DNA of 64,000 bases from the NCBI RefSeq assembly GCF_014873875.1, contig NZ_JADBEM010000001.1, forward strand, positions 6,820,001 through 6,884,000. The letters run 5' to 3'. Positions 32,917 through 41,314 of this stretch are shown piece after piece (position 1 is the stretch's first letter; the number at the start of each line of letters is the position of its first letter). A model generated the notes under the pieces. It was given only the letters and a program-made list of their open reading frames with translations. It was not told the origin of the DNA and ran no database searches. The translations under genes were made by a program, and so were the position numbers. The DNA comes from Actinopolymorpha pittospori. GTDB taxonomy: Bacteria; Actinomycetota; Actinomycetes; Propionibacteriales; Actinopolymorphaceae.

Positions 32917-33715
32917 ATGCCAGACCAGCACGCCAGGCGGAGCGAGCTCAGCCGCTCCGAGGTGGCGGCACAGCTGCGGTCGTTGGGAGTTGCACCAGGC
33001 GGCGTACTCCTGGTGCATACATCCTTCCGGGCGACGCGGCCGGTCGAGGGCGGGCCCGGCGGGGTTGATCGAAGCCTTGCGCGCGGTTATCGGGCGGGCG
33101 GCACATTGGCGAGTGCCGTCATGGACGGGCGACGACGACGAGCCGTTCGATCCCGCCACCACGTCTGCCTCCACCGACCCGGGCGTGGTGGCGGAGGCTT
33201 TTTGGCGTCTTCCTGATGTACTGCGGAGCGAGCATCCCTTTGCGTTCGCGGCGGTAGGCCCGGTGGCACGGCGGATCGTGGCTGACCCGCTCGCTGTGCC
33301 ACCACACGTGCCGAACAGTGCCGTCGGTCGTGTCCACGAGCTCGACGGTCAGGTACTGCTCCTCGGTGTGAATCACGATGCCGACACCACGATCCACCAC
33401 GCGCAGATCCTCGGTGGTGCGCTGTACCGCAGGGCTTACTACTGCACGGTCCTGCGCGACGGCAGGCCCACCCGGCTCGAGTACACCGAGAACAACCACT
33501 GTTGCCAGCGCTTCAACCTGGTCGACGGCTGGCTGCATGAGCGCGGGACGCAGGCCACCGGCCTGGTCGGCCACGCGTACGCGCGACTGGCGCGTTCGCG
33601 GGACATCGTTGACACGGTGGTGGAGCGAATAGCCAAAGACCGTCTCGTCTTCCTCCACCCACCCAACGCACACTGCGACGAATGCGACAACGCCCGGCGA
33701 AGCGTTCCCGCGTAG
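32917..33715 (+). pseudogene. Aminoglycoside N(3)-acetyltransferase, AAC(3)-like, frameshifted
   Basis: The first frame, from ATG 32917 with a GAGAGGAAGG ribosome site, reads ELSRSEVAAQLRSLGVAPGG and VLLVHTSFRATRPV. After a shift at about 33052-33064 the second frame continues AGLIEALRAVIG, PSWTGDDDEPFDPATTS, EHPFAFAAVGPVARRIVAD, VGRVHELDGQVLLLGVNHDA and DTTIHHAQIL to 33715. HTSF, the GVNHDADTTIHHAE-like loop and the C-terminus are family hallmarks. The PDGTLVMPSW region is also locally garbled, pointing to true decay. The intact enzyme would acetylate the 3-amino group of 2-deoxystreptamine. Confidence 0.8.
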
Positions 33716-33920
33716 AGGCAATGGGGCAGCAAAGCCCTCGTACCTGGGCGGCGATTGGTCCCCGCCAGCCGAACTGGGCGCCCCGGTGATCTAGCGGGGT
33801 CCGGTGAGGATCCCCATCCGTACGCGGGAGGTTCCTCCATCGGTCAGGATCGGATCGTCCACCACCTGGCGATCCAAACGCCACCGTTGTCGGCATCCGG
33901 GCGGCGTCGATTCACCCGGG

Positions 33921-35042
33921 TCAATTTCGCAGCGCCGCTATCGCTTGTGTTGCCAGTCGTTCGGCGAACTCGCGACTGCCGGGTCGCATCCAGCTCTCGT
34001 TCATAACCGGAGTACGCCCGTCGTTGACGGCCATCCGGTATTCCAAACATGCCAGCCACAAGGGCCTGAGGTTGAGGATTGACGGCAGCCGGTCGAGTTC
34101 TTCGTCGCTGAGTCGGACGTGCTCGCGGTATCCGTGCATGACCGCGTCAACATTCGCGCTGCCGCTGCCCTCCGCTGCGGTGCGCAGTAGCCAGGCCAGC
34201 GCGGGCAGACGTGGACCACGCCCGGATCCGGCCCAGCCAACGATCGCGAGATCGCCCGGCTCTCCGACGGCGGCCCACGGATGGTAGTTGCTGTGGGTGA
34301 ACGCCTCAGGCAGTCCTTCGGCATCGTCAGCGGTCTCGACCTGGTCGCGCAGCCACTCGAACTTTTCTCGACCTGCAGCATTCACCGCGTCCTCGACGCT
34401 GACGAGGAAGCTCATTGCGGCTACGAGGTCTTGTTTTGGCCGCCCCACATGGAACCCACCATCGGTTTCTTCGGCGCCACCATCTCTGGCGACAGCGCCG
34501 CCCGCGGTGGGGAGCATATGCAACCGCCCTAGGAGACCAGCGAGTTCGTACCAAACGGCCGGGGACTTAGCGCTCGGACGGCCACCGTCGATGAACTGGG
34601 TGACGATGACCCCCTTACCGTCCAGAACCGTCACAGGATTGCGATGCGCGATCAGCTCCGCGGGGAAGCCCTGACGGGCCAGGAACTGCAGGATTTCTGC
34701 ATCACCCTGCACGCGGCTGACCTGGTCGGCCGATGAGGAAAAGACCCGGGCGATCCAGCGCTGACCATCGCGGTGCTTGACGACCAGCGTTGAGGGATAG
34801 TGGCCTGGCCAGGAGTCGCGTGGACGGGTGGCGGGATCGTCGTCGATCGGCAAGATCGAGACAATCCCGATCCCGTAACGTTCCTCAAGGTGGGCTTTCA
34901 GCCTCGCCTGCTCGAACGGGCGGGAATGCACGAACTCTTGCCTATTCGCCAATTCCAAATCAGCCCGCGCATCGGTGTACCGCTGCCCGGTCGCGCGGGC
35001 CCGCTCACGTGCGGCGCGCTTGAAACTGCCCTGCTTGGTCAT
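33921..35042 (-). CDS. Aminoglycoside phosphotransferase-family protein with basic N-terminal module
   Basis: A 373-residue protein. Residues 1-35 (MTKQGSFKRAARERARATGQ) form a short basic helical module found at the N-terminus of several unrelated actinobacterial proteins. Residues about 45-350 are an APH/choline-kinase fold: STLVVKHRDGQRWIARVFSS (N-lobe lysine), TQFIDGG, AFTHSNYHPWAAV (catalytic HxN loop with Ser for Asp) and GDLAIVGWAGSGRGPRLPAL (metal loop with Gly-Trp for Asp-Trp). The altered catalytic residues make kinase activity doubtful. ATG 35042 is chosen over 35138. A strong promoter with a palindrome lies 150 bp upstream. Confidence 0.75.
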   Translation of the reverse strand: MTKQGSFKRAARERARATGQRYTDARADLELANRQEFVHSRPFEQARLKAHLEERYGIGIVSILPIDDDPATRPRDSWPGHYPSTLVVKHRDGQRWIARVFSSSADQVSRVQGDAEILQFLARQGFPAELIAHRNPVTVLDGKGVIVTQFIDGGRPSAKSPAVWYELAGLLGRLHMLPTAGGAVARDGGAEETDGGFHVGRPKQDLVAAMSFLVSVEDAVNAAGREKFEWLRDQVETADDAEGLPEAFTHSNYHPWAAVGEPGDLAIVGWAGSGRGPRLPALAWLLRTAAEGSGSANVDAVMHGYREHVRLSDEELDRLPSILNLRPLWLACLEYRMAVNDGRTPVMNESWMRPGSREFAERLATQAIAALRN

Positions 35043-35198
35043 CACAAGCCTCCTCGACGTGTCCTCGCTCCCCAGCAACGCGACACTCGAACAGGCCTGA
35101 ACTGGCAACGACCGTGAGGGCAGATTCCCCTTCGCCATCCCGAGGTCCCGGCTGGGGCAAGACCTCGCAGGCTCGGCGTCAGGTCAACGCCACGGCAA

Positions 35199-35228
35199 AT
35201 CATGATAGAGACCACACCGCGGTGTCAA
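35199..35228 (-). promoter_or_regulatory. Promoter with ACACCGCGGTGT operator
   Basis: On the minus strand TTGACA (35223-35228) is followed 18 bp later by CATGAT (35199-35204), or 15 bp later by TATCAT. The perfect 12-bp palindrome ACACCGCGGTGT (35214-35225) overlaps the -35 and spacer. This is a strong sigma70-type promoter with a repressor site, reading into the APH-like gene at 35042. The repressor is not obvious nearby. Confidence 0.65.
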
Positions 35229-35575
35229 CCATCACCCGCACGAACGCCGACCTGCGCAGCTACCCCAATCGGTGCCCGGTCAGGCGACCCTGACGCGTGA
35301 TCGCCGGGCACCAAACACCACTTCGGAGGCGTCCGATTGTGGATCCCTTGCGGACGCCCGCATGGTCGCCGTTGTGCTCGCCCAGGTATCGACGGTTGAG
35401 GTTCGGCCATCGAGACGTTGTGCCCGGGTGACTACGGGAGCTGGCTCGCGGGAGCTTGCGGGGTCGTTACGTGGCATGTTTTTGCGAGTGTCCAGCGCTG
35501 AGGTGCACGAACTGCTTGCCGATCTCGCTGATCTTGACGGCCGCGCGCAGCGCATCATTGATCTTGGAGCAGGGC
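35229..35575. other. Gap with no recognised gene
   Basis: Both strands were read. The open frames here have random composition and no family features. It contains only the downstream flank of the leftward APH gene that starts at 36514 and the upstream flank of the promoter at 35.2 kb. Confidence 0.4.
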
Positions 35576-36514
35576 TTAGCGAAGCGCGTTCAGCTCGTCG
35601 AGGGCGCGATGGCCACGCTTGACCACCCCTGGAACGACATCGTGGCGCCCGTGACGGATGGGGACCTCGAGCATATGGAGGATCTGTGTCGCTGCGAGCA
35701 CCGCCGCCCCCTCCCAGCCGACCAGGACGAGGATTCTCGTCCACAGCCGCCTTCGGACACCGTCCAGCGGATCCTGGAAGGTTAACCACACGAGGTTGAT
35801 GAGATCAGTCGCCCGCGTGCCGCTACCTGCGTTCCCGATATCCACGACCGCCACCACCGCTCCGTCACGGACCAGGACATTACTGGGGTTGAGATCGGTA
35901 TGGACCATGTCAGGTGCCTCTCGTGGTGGTGGGACGTCGGCACACACGAGCCGCAGGGGCTCGACCAAGGCCGACACCACGGAGGAATACCCCGAGAGCC
36001 TGGCCACGGACTGGCGGAGAAGCGACTGCTCGGGCGTCTCGTTGAAATCCAGGCCGGCGACAGCCGATTCCTGACCGGTGGCGAGCCGCCAGGCGTACGA
36101 CCAGTGGTCGTAGGGCTCGGAGGCTTGGCCAGCCTGGAGTTCGATGATCTCCATCAGCTGCTCAACGAGGGATGGGGTCAGCTCTGGCACGGGAGCCGCG
36201 TCAACGAAGTCCATCAGATGCCATACATGAGTGGCTGTGGCCCCCACTCCGAGCCAGGCCGGGGTGGGATAGCCGCGCCTACGCATGTGCTCGACCACTC
36301 GCTGGGCTCGCAAAGTCTCGTCCAGGTGGTTGGGGTGTGCCCGGGGCACTGCTTTGAGCACTGCATTTGCCCTTCCGGCCAACTGGACGCGCATGGCACC
36401 CCCATTGACGCCTCCGGGTAGGCGACTGAGAAGAGTGACCTCTGCCACGACCACGCTGGCCACGTTGTCCAGGACCTCGGTCGGCAGCTCTTCGGGATGG
36501 GTGCCCTGGTTCAT
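35576..36514 (-). CDS. Aminoglycoside phosphotransferase-family protein (APH)
   Basis: A 312-residue APH-fold kinase with good catalytic residues: the loop DMVHTDLNPSNVLVRDGAVV (HxDxxxxN) and the metal motif AVVDIGNAGSGTRATDLINL (Asp kept, Gly-Asn after it). The N-lobe is VQLAGRANAVLKAVPRAHPN and the hinge WHLMDFVDAAPVPEL. It resembles the Streptomyces-type phosphotransferases that inactivate aminoglycosides or related antibiotics, or act in self-protection. Start ATG 36514. It follows the 35.0 kb APH gene on the same strand but is separated by about 500 bp and is transcribed first. Confidence 0.82.
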   Translation of the reverse strand: MNQGTHPEELPTEVLDNVASVVVAEVTLLSRLPGGVNGGAMRVQLAGRANAVLKAVPRAHPNHLDETLRAQRVVEHMRRRGYPTPAWLGVGATATHVWHLMDFVDAAPVPELTPSLVEQLMEIIELQAGQASEPYDHWSYAWRLATGQESAVAGLDFNETPEQSLLRQSVARLSGYSSVVSALVEPLRLVCADVPPPREAPDMVHTDLNPSNVLVRDGAVVAVVDIGNAGSGTRATDLINLVWLTFQDPLDGVRRRLWTRILVLVGWEGAAVLAATQILHMLEVPIRHGRHDVVPGVVKRGHRALDELNALR

Positions 36515-36629
36515 CGGCTCGAAGGGCCGATCACCGTCTCGGATGGCTGGTCCCGCCGAGCAGTGCGGAGCCAGGCCCCAACCTGGTGACCTTCAGAGCG
36601 GTGGCCGTAGACGACGCTGGCGGGGGATT

Positions 36630-36850
36630 CGGCCGGCGTCGATCGGTTTCTGGTGTGGGTGTACGCCGGCCTGAGCGCTGGCATAAACATCTCGCACGCG
36701 GACGCGGTGGGTGGCCTGCCGGCCGCGGTCTTCTACGGAGTTGCTTCGTTGTCAGCCACGCTGGTGTGGGAGCGCACGCTTCGTGCGATGCGCCGGGCGG
36801 AGCTGCGGAAGCTTGGCGCGATCGATGCTCCGTCGCCGCGTTGCCGTCGA
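36630..36850 (+). pseudogene. DUF2637-like membrane protein fragment
   Basis: The frame reads VDRFLVWVYAGLSAGINISH, ADAVGGLPAAVFYGVASLSA and TLVWERTLRAMRRAELRKLG, ending IDAP before it turns into unrelated sequence at about 36850. Two hydrophobic helices joined by a His-containing turn and a basic helix match the C-terminal part of DUF2637-type proteins, which come from actinobacterial conjugative plasmids and integrative elements. N-terminal half and stop are missing. Confidence 0.5.
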
Positions 36851-37059
36851 GCGCCAGCAGGGCCAGCACCCGGAAGCCGCCGCGTTGTCGTAGGCGATTA
36901 CGACCGCGGTGTTTCCGCGCCGCGGGATGGGACGGGCACGGTGATGTTGGGGAACACAGGCTGCCCTCCTCTCGCCGTCGTGGCCCCGGCCCTGGTGTCG
37001 GGATCCGGCCGTCACTTCTACCCGACCGTGGCCCTTCCTCGCAATCGCCACCTCGACGG
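36851..37059. other. Junk-like gap with a motif repeated at 48.1 kb
   Basis: On the minus strand about 36845-36900 reads GFRVLALLALDGNAATEHRS, nearly the same as GDFRVLALLAFDGNAHVEQS encoded on the plus strand at 48130-48190. The DNA matches over about 40 bases with few differences. I cannot name the family; both look like gene scraps. Confidence 0.45.
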
Positions 37060-38031
37060 CTAACCGACCGCTCCGGTCGGGACCGCCGCCTCGAACAGCG
37101 TGTCCAGCGAGACCTGCCACAGCAGCACGGCCGCCTCCGGGTCGAGAGCGTAGTCGGCCACGCCACGACGGATGCCGGGCTGGTGCGGCTCGGCCTCGAC
37201 GCAGTCCTCGAAGTACCGGCCGCCGACACCGTCGACGAGCGGAGACGCCGCGAGCAGGACGGAGGTGGCCGCGCCCTGTTCGGCGTTCTTCCACGACACC
37301 GCCGTGCTGTCCGGCTCGAAGGACGCCGGCGCGTTCGCCAGGTCACCGATGTGCCGGCTGAGGTTGGTGGCTGGTATGCGGCCCGGGTTCAGCGCGTTCA
37401 CCCGGATTCCGTCAGCCGCCCAGCGACGGTCGGCCTCGACGGCGAACAACACGTTGGCCGTCTTGGACTGGCCGTAGGCCGTCCACCTGTCGTAGCAACG
37501 CCACTCGAAGTGGATGTCGTCGAAGTCGAGGTCTCCGTTGAGGTGCCCGACGGAGCTCACGGAGACGACCCGGGCCGAACCGGCCGCGGCGAGCGCGTCG
37601 TGCAGGCCGGTGGCGAGGGCGAAGTGGCCGAGGTGGTTGGTCGCGAACTGCATCTCCCAGCCCTGCGCCGTACGCGCCAACGGCGGGGCCATGATCCCGG
37701 CGTTGTTGACCAGGATGTGCAACGGTCCGTCCCATCCACCGGCGAAGGCGGCGACCGACGCCTGGTCGGCGAGGTCGAGCGGTGCGACCAGGATCTGCTT
37801 GTTGCCGGTGAGGTCGGCGAGGTCGCGGGCGGCACGCTCGCCGACCTCGAGATCACGGACGGCGATGGTCACCTCGGCGCCGGCGCCCGCGAGGGCCCGG
37901 GCCGTCTCGAGGCCGATGCCGGAGGCTCCGCCGGTCACGATCGCGCGGGCGCCGCTCAGGTCGACCCCGGCGATGATCTCCGCGGCGGTCGACTGCGCGC
38001 CGAACGGGGTGGTGACACGGGTGTGGTTCAT
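37060..38031 (-). CDS. SDR-family oxidoreductase, retinol dehydrogenase-like
   Basis: A 323-residue short-chain dehydrogenase of the long RDH/WWOX-like type. Motifs are IVTGGASGIGLETARALAGA, the NNAG motif in LHILVNNAGIMAPPLARTAQ, the NHLGHFALATGL segment, the catalytic Ser region VSVSSVGHLNG and the active-site YGQSK. The C-terminal part (230-320) with GGRYFEDCVEAEPH is also typical. The AGAAGG ribosome site precedes ATG 38031. An 8-bp inverted repeat 50 bp upstream suggests a dedicated repressor, not found in the window. Substrate unknown. Confidence 0.9.
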   Translation of the reverse strand: MNHTRVTTPFGAQSTAAEIIAGVDLSGARAIVTGGASGIGLETARALAGAGAEVTIAVRDLEVGERAARDLADLTGNKQILVAPLDLADQASVAAFAGGWDGPLHILVNNAGIMAPPLARTAQGWEMQFATNHLGHFALATGLHDALAAAGSARVVSVSSVGHLNGDLDFDDIHFEWRCYDRWTAYGQSKTANVLFAVEADRRWAADGIRVNALNPGRIPATNLSRHIGDLANAPASFEPDSTAVSWKNAEQGAATSVLLAASPLVDGVGGRYFEDCVEAEPHQPGIRRGVADYALDPEAAVLLWQVSLDTLFEAAVPTGAVG

Positions 38032-38080
38032 GTGGGCTCTGCCTTCTTCTCGTCCCCGTGATCAATCAAATGGAGGACCC

Positions 38081-38107
38081 CCTCCGGTAGTCCAGCTTAA
38101 CCGGAGG
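38081..38107. promoter_or_regulatory. Operator-like inverted repeat upstream of the SDR gene
   Basis: CCTCCGGT (38081-38088) and ACCGGAGG (38100-38107) form a perfect 8-bp inverted repeat with 11 bp between, about 50 bp upstream of the leftward SDR start. It suits a TetR- or XRE-type repressor. The rest of the 312-bp gap to efeO shows no further gene. Confidence 0.55.
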
Positions 38108-38343
38108 AGGCTCCGAATGCCATCGGAGCGCGATGTTCGTCACAGTCCCGCCGATGATCAGCATGAACCGGACAGGACATCGATATGAACGCCGCGAAAC
38201 GCCCCCGCGTGAGCGCGGTCCAGACCTTGCGAACCCACAGGTCGACGCGCTCCTACGAACCACCCAGGACGCACAGACGGTTGATCTCGGGTGCATAGCA
38301 TGAACGGCGCCCGCACGAGCAACCACACGAATCCGGAGGTCCG

Positions 38344-39699
38344 GTGTCCGTGGAACCCGACGCCGATTCCGACGCTCACGCCGGACCAGCCGGCACGCCC
38401 GACCACCCAGCTAGCGCGGCCACGAAGCCCACGGCCCAGCGGGGGCGGAGGAGCCTGCAGGCCGCGGCCGGCCTCGGTGTCGCGCTCGTTCTGGCAGGCG
38501 CGATCACGACCGCCGCCGTGGTCACCGGCACCGACGAGCGGTCGTCGGTGTCCGAGCGCCCGGGAAGCGGCAGTGCCGGGACCGCAACCGTCCACAAGTC
38601 CGCGCCGGCGCCACCCGCGCTCTACCCGGGCATGCCGCACACCTCCGTGAGCGTCGCTCCCGGCAGCTGCGGAAAGGGGTGGACGAAGCCGCGGGCCGGC
38701 GTGCAGGTCTTCGACCTGCACAACACCGCGGCCAGCGGCACCGAGGTCTACCTCACCGACCCCAGGACCGGGAAGGTCTTCGGCGAGGTCGAGGGTCTGG
38801 CGCCGGGCACCTCTCGGCCGATGCTGGTCGACCTCGGCAGCGGCAGCTACCGGTTCAGGTGCCTCCAGGAGGACACCGACGCGATCACCGGGCCGACCGT
38901 GGTCGTCCCGGGCGACCGCCCACAGGGCCCGGCGAGCCTGCCGGTGACCCAGCACGACGTGATCCCGCCGACGCTCGGGTACCAGAAGTGGATCGGCACG
39001 CGGATGAGCGATCTCGTCGAGGCCACCGCGAAGCTCAGGGCCGACATCGACGACGGCGATCTGGCCGCCGCCCGGCGCGACTGGCTGTCCGCGCACCTGG
39101 TCTATGAGCGGATGGGCGCCGCCTACGGCACGTTCGGCGACGCCGACGGCGCCATCAACGGCACCGCCGCCCGGACTCCCGACGCGGTGCGAGACCCGGG
39201 TTTCACGGGGTTCCACCGGATCGAGTACGGCCTGTGGCACGGGGAGTCCGCGGCCTCGTTGCGCACCCACGCGGCCAAGCTCGACAGCGACGTTCGGGCA
39301 CTGCGGACGACGTGGATGCAGGCGCGGATGGATCCGGCCGACATGGGTCTTCGGGCGCACGAGATCATCGAGAACACCGAGCAGTTCGAGCTGACCGGAC
39401 GGACGGACTACGGCAGCGGATCCAACCTCGCGACCGCCCGCGCCAACATCGACGGCACCCGGGAGATCCTGCGCCGCCTCGACGCCCTGCTCGCACCGCG
39501 CGACCCCGACCTCGCCCGGCTGAACGCCGCACTGGACCGCGCGCAGGCCGCGTTGGACGCCCAGAACCACCACGGGACGTGGACCCCGCTCGGCAAGCTC
39601 ACCCACGACCAACGCCAGCGGATCAACGCCGACTTCGGTGACCTGCTGGAACAGCTCGCCCCGGTGGCGGCGATCTTCGACATACGGAGGACGGCATGA
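38344..39699 (+). CDS. efeO: Iron uptake system component EfeO (imelysin, M75)
   Basis: A 451-residue EfeO-like protein. A membrane helix at about 38-62 (SLQAAAGLGVALVLAGAITT) anchors or exports it. Residues about 100-200 form a cupredoxin-like domain (VQVFDLHNTAASGTEVYLTD), and residues about 205-450 the imelysin domain with the HxxE motif in GFTGFHRIEYGLWHG and HEIIENTEQFELTG. EfeO binds ferrous iron outside the membrane for the EfeUOB pathway. GTG 38344 is the start. It is followed by efeB with an ATGA overlap. The permease gene efeU is not in this window. Confidence 0.9.
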   Translation: MSVEPDADSDAHAGPAGTPDHPASAATKPTAQRGRRSLQAAAGLGVALVLAGAITTAAVVTGTDERSSVSERPGSGSAGTATVHKSAPAPPALYPGMPHTSVSVAPGSCGKGWTKPRAGVQVFDLHNTAASGTEVYLTDPRTGKVFGEVEGLAPGTSRPMLVDLGSGSYRFRCLQEDTDAITGPTVVVPGDRPQGPASLPVTQHDVIPPTLGYQKWIGTRMSDLVEATAKLRADIDDGDLAAARRDWLSAHLVYERMGAAYGTFGDADGAINGTAARTPDAVRDPGFTGFHRIEYGLWHGESAASLRTHAAKLDSDVRALRTTWMQARMDPADMGLRAHEIIENTEQFELTGRTDYGSGSNLATARANIDGTREILRRLDALLAPRDPDLARLNAALDRAQAALDAQNHHGTWTPLGKLTHDQRQRINADFGDLLEQLAPVAAIFDIRRTA

Positions 39700-40949
39700 C
39701 CGACACGCCTGAGCCGAACGCCGGTGGACTGCGGCGACGCGGCTTCCTGCGCGGCGCGGCGCTCGGTGTGGGAGCCGTCGGAGCGGTCGCCGGCGGTGCC
39801 GCCGCGCTGGCTGGGGGTCCGGCGAGCGCCGCCACGCCCATCCCCACACCCACCCCCCAGGTCGACTTCCACGGCCTCCACCAGGCCGGCATCGTCGAAC
39901 CGGTGCAGCGCTTCACGGCGTTCCTCTCCTTCGACGTCACCGCCACGGACCGGGCCGGCCTCACCGAACTCATGCGGACCGTCACCGACCGGGCCCGCTT
40001 CCTGACCACAGGCGGCACACCCGCCGCGGTCGGCATCACCAACTCACCCTCGGACAGCGGCACGCTCGGCCCCGACGTACCCGGCGACGGCCTGCGGGCG
40101 ACCGTCGGTGTCGGCGCGTCGCTGTTCGACGACCGGTTCGGACTCGCCGACCGCAAGCCGGCGCGCCTTTCCGCGATGCCCGCGTTCGACGACGACCTCG
40201 ATCCGGCGTGGTGCCACGGCGACCTCAGCCTGCAATTCAGTGCGCCCGACGCCGACACCGTGCTGCACGCGTTGCGGGACGTCGCCCGGCACACCCGCGG
40301 CGGCATGCAGGTCCGCTGGCGGATGGACGGCTTCACCAGTCCACCGCGCCCGAGCGGAACGCCACGCAACCACCTGGGCTTCAAGGACGGTACGGCCAAC
40401 CCCGACATCAGCGACCCGGCCGTGGCCAACCGGCTGCTGTGGGCCAACGGTGCCGGCGAGCCGGCCTGGACGACCGGTGGCTCCTACCAGGTGGTGCGGC
40501 TGATCCGGATGCTCGTGGAGTTCTGGGACCGAGTCTCCATTACCGAGCAGGAACGGATGTTCGGTCGCAGCAAGGCCTCCGGCGCCCCACTCGACGGCAC
40601 CGACGAGTTCGACAAACCGAAGTTCGCCCAGGATCCCAGCGGCGACGTCATTCCGTTGGACAGCCACATCCGGATGGCGAATCCGCGCACCGCGCAGAGC
40701 GACGACTCCCAGATCCTGCGTCGCGGTTACAACTACGACCGTGGCATGGACTCAGACGGCAACCTCGACATGGGGTTGATCTTCGTCTGCTACCAGAAGG
40801 ACCTGGCCCGGCAGTTCGAGATGGTGCAGAAGCGGCTCGCCGGTGAGCCCCTCGTCGACTACGTCTCGCCGTTCGGGGGCGGCTACTTCTTCGCCCTGCC
40901 CGGCGTTCGTGACCGCGGCGACTGGCTGGGGCGAACCCTCCTCGACTAA
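39696..40949 (+). CDS. efeB: EfeB, DyP-type heme peroxidase/deferrochelatase
   Basis: A 417-residue Tat-exported DyP peroxidase. The twin-arginine signal LRRRGFLRGAALGVGAVGAV is at residues 7-30. DyP hallmarks are LGFKDGTANPDISDP (GxxDG with the distal Asp), the heme-ligand region PLDSHIRMANPR (His) and the C-terminal YVSPFGGGYFFALPGVRDRG. In EfeUOB systems it oxidises ferrous iron or removes iron from heme on the outside. ATG overlaps the efeO stop, so synthesis is coupled. The length is usual. Confidence 0.93.
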   Translation: MTDTPEPNAGGLRRRGFLRGAALGVGAVGAVAGGAAALAGGPASAATPIPTPTPQVDFHGLHQAGIVEPVQRFTAFLSFDVTATDRAGLTELMRTVTDRARFLTTGGTPAAVGITNSPSDSGTLGPDVPGDGLRATVGVGASLFDDRFGLADRKPARLSAMPAFDDDLDPAWCHGDLSLQFSAPDADTVLHALRDVARHTRGGMQVRWRMDGFTSPPRPSGTPRNHLGFKDGTANPDISDPAVANRLLWANGAGEPAWTTGGSYQVVRLIRMLVEFWDRVSITEQERMFGRSKASGAPLDGTDEFDKPKFAQDPSGDVIPLDSHIRMANPRTAQSDDSQILRRGYNYDRGMDSDGNLDMGLIFVCYQKDLARQFEMVQKRLAGEPLVDYVSPFGGGYFFALPGVRDRGDWLGRTLLD

Positions 40950-41314
40950 GGGCGCCCTAACGGTAAATGGCGGGTCAAGGCCGCCTGGCATGGCTTCTCG
41001 CGTCGCGGTTCGTAGCCACCACGACGCGGTGCGGGTCGATCGAGCCCGCGACCGGGCGTCTACCTCGCCGGAGTGCCAACCAGCACGGGCCCGCGCGGCA
41101 ACGGATTCAGGCCCTCGAGACCAACGCCCGCACCCCTTCAGCCGAACCTTAAATGTCGGGTCAAGTCTTTCCCTTGACTTACTGACCCGGTGTTCACCCG
41201 CCCGTCATCACCGGTCCGTTGGCGCGTATTGGTCTGCCCGGAACATCGAATTCGACCACCGTGCACGGCAGACCACGCACGCGTAAAGCATCACTTGCGG
41301 AGGCTGAACACAGC
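40950..41314. promoter_or_regulatory. 365-bp gap with direct repeats and an inverted repeat
   Basis: TAAATGGCGGGTCAAG (40964-40979) and TAAATGTCGGGTCAAG (41150-41165) are direct repeats with one mismatch, 186 bp apart. The second runs into an inverted repeat with arms GTCAAG and CTTGAC around 7 bases (41160-41178). GTTCACC followed by GTCATCA near 41190-41210 faintly resembles a PHO box, which would fit a phosphoesterase. No gene is seen. GCGGAGG at about 41297 is the ribosome site of the next gene. Confidence 0.45.

Noticed and set aside
40950..40966. AGGGCGCCCT palindrome after efeB as a terminator
   Set aside because: It has no loop and no following T-rich stretch; kept out of the terminator list.
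41190..41212. PHO-box-like GTTCACC repeat before the phosphoesterase
   Set aside because: Only one good 7-mer; the second unit and spacing are poor. Mentioned in the gap entry but not called.
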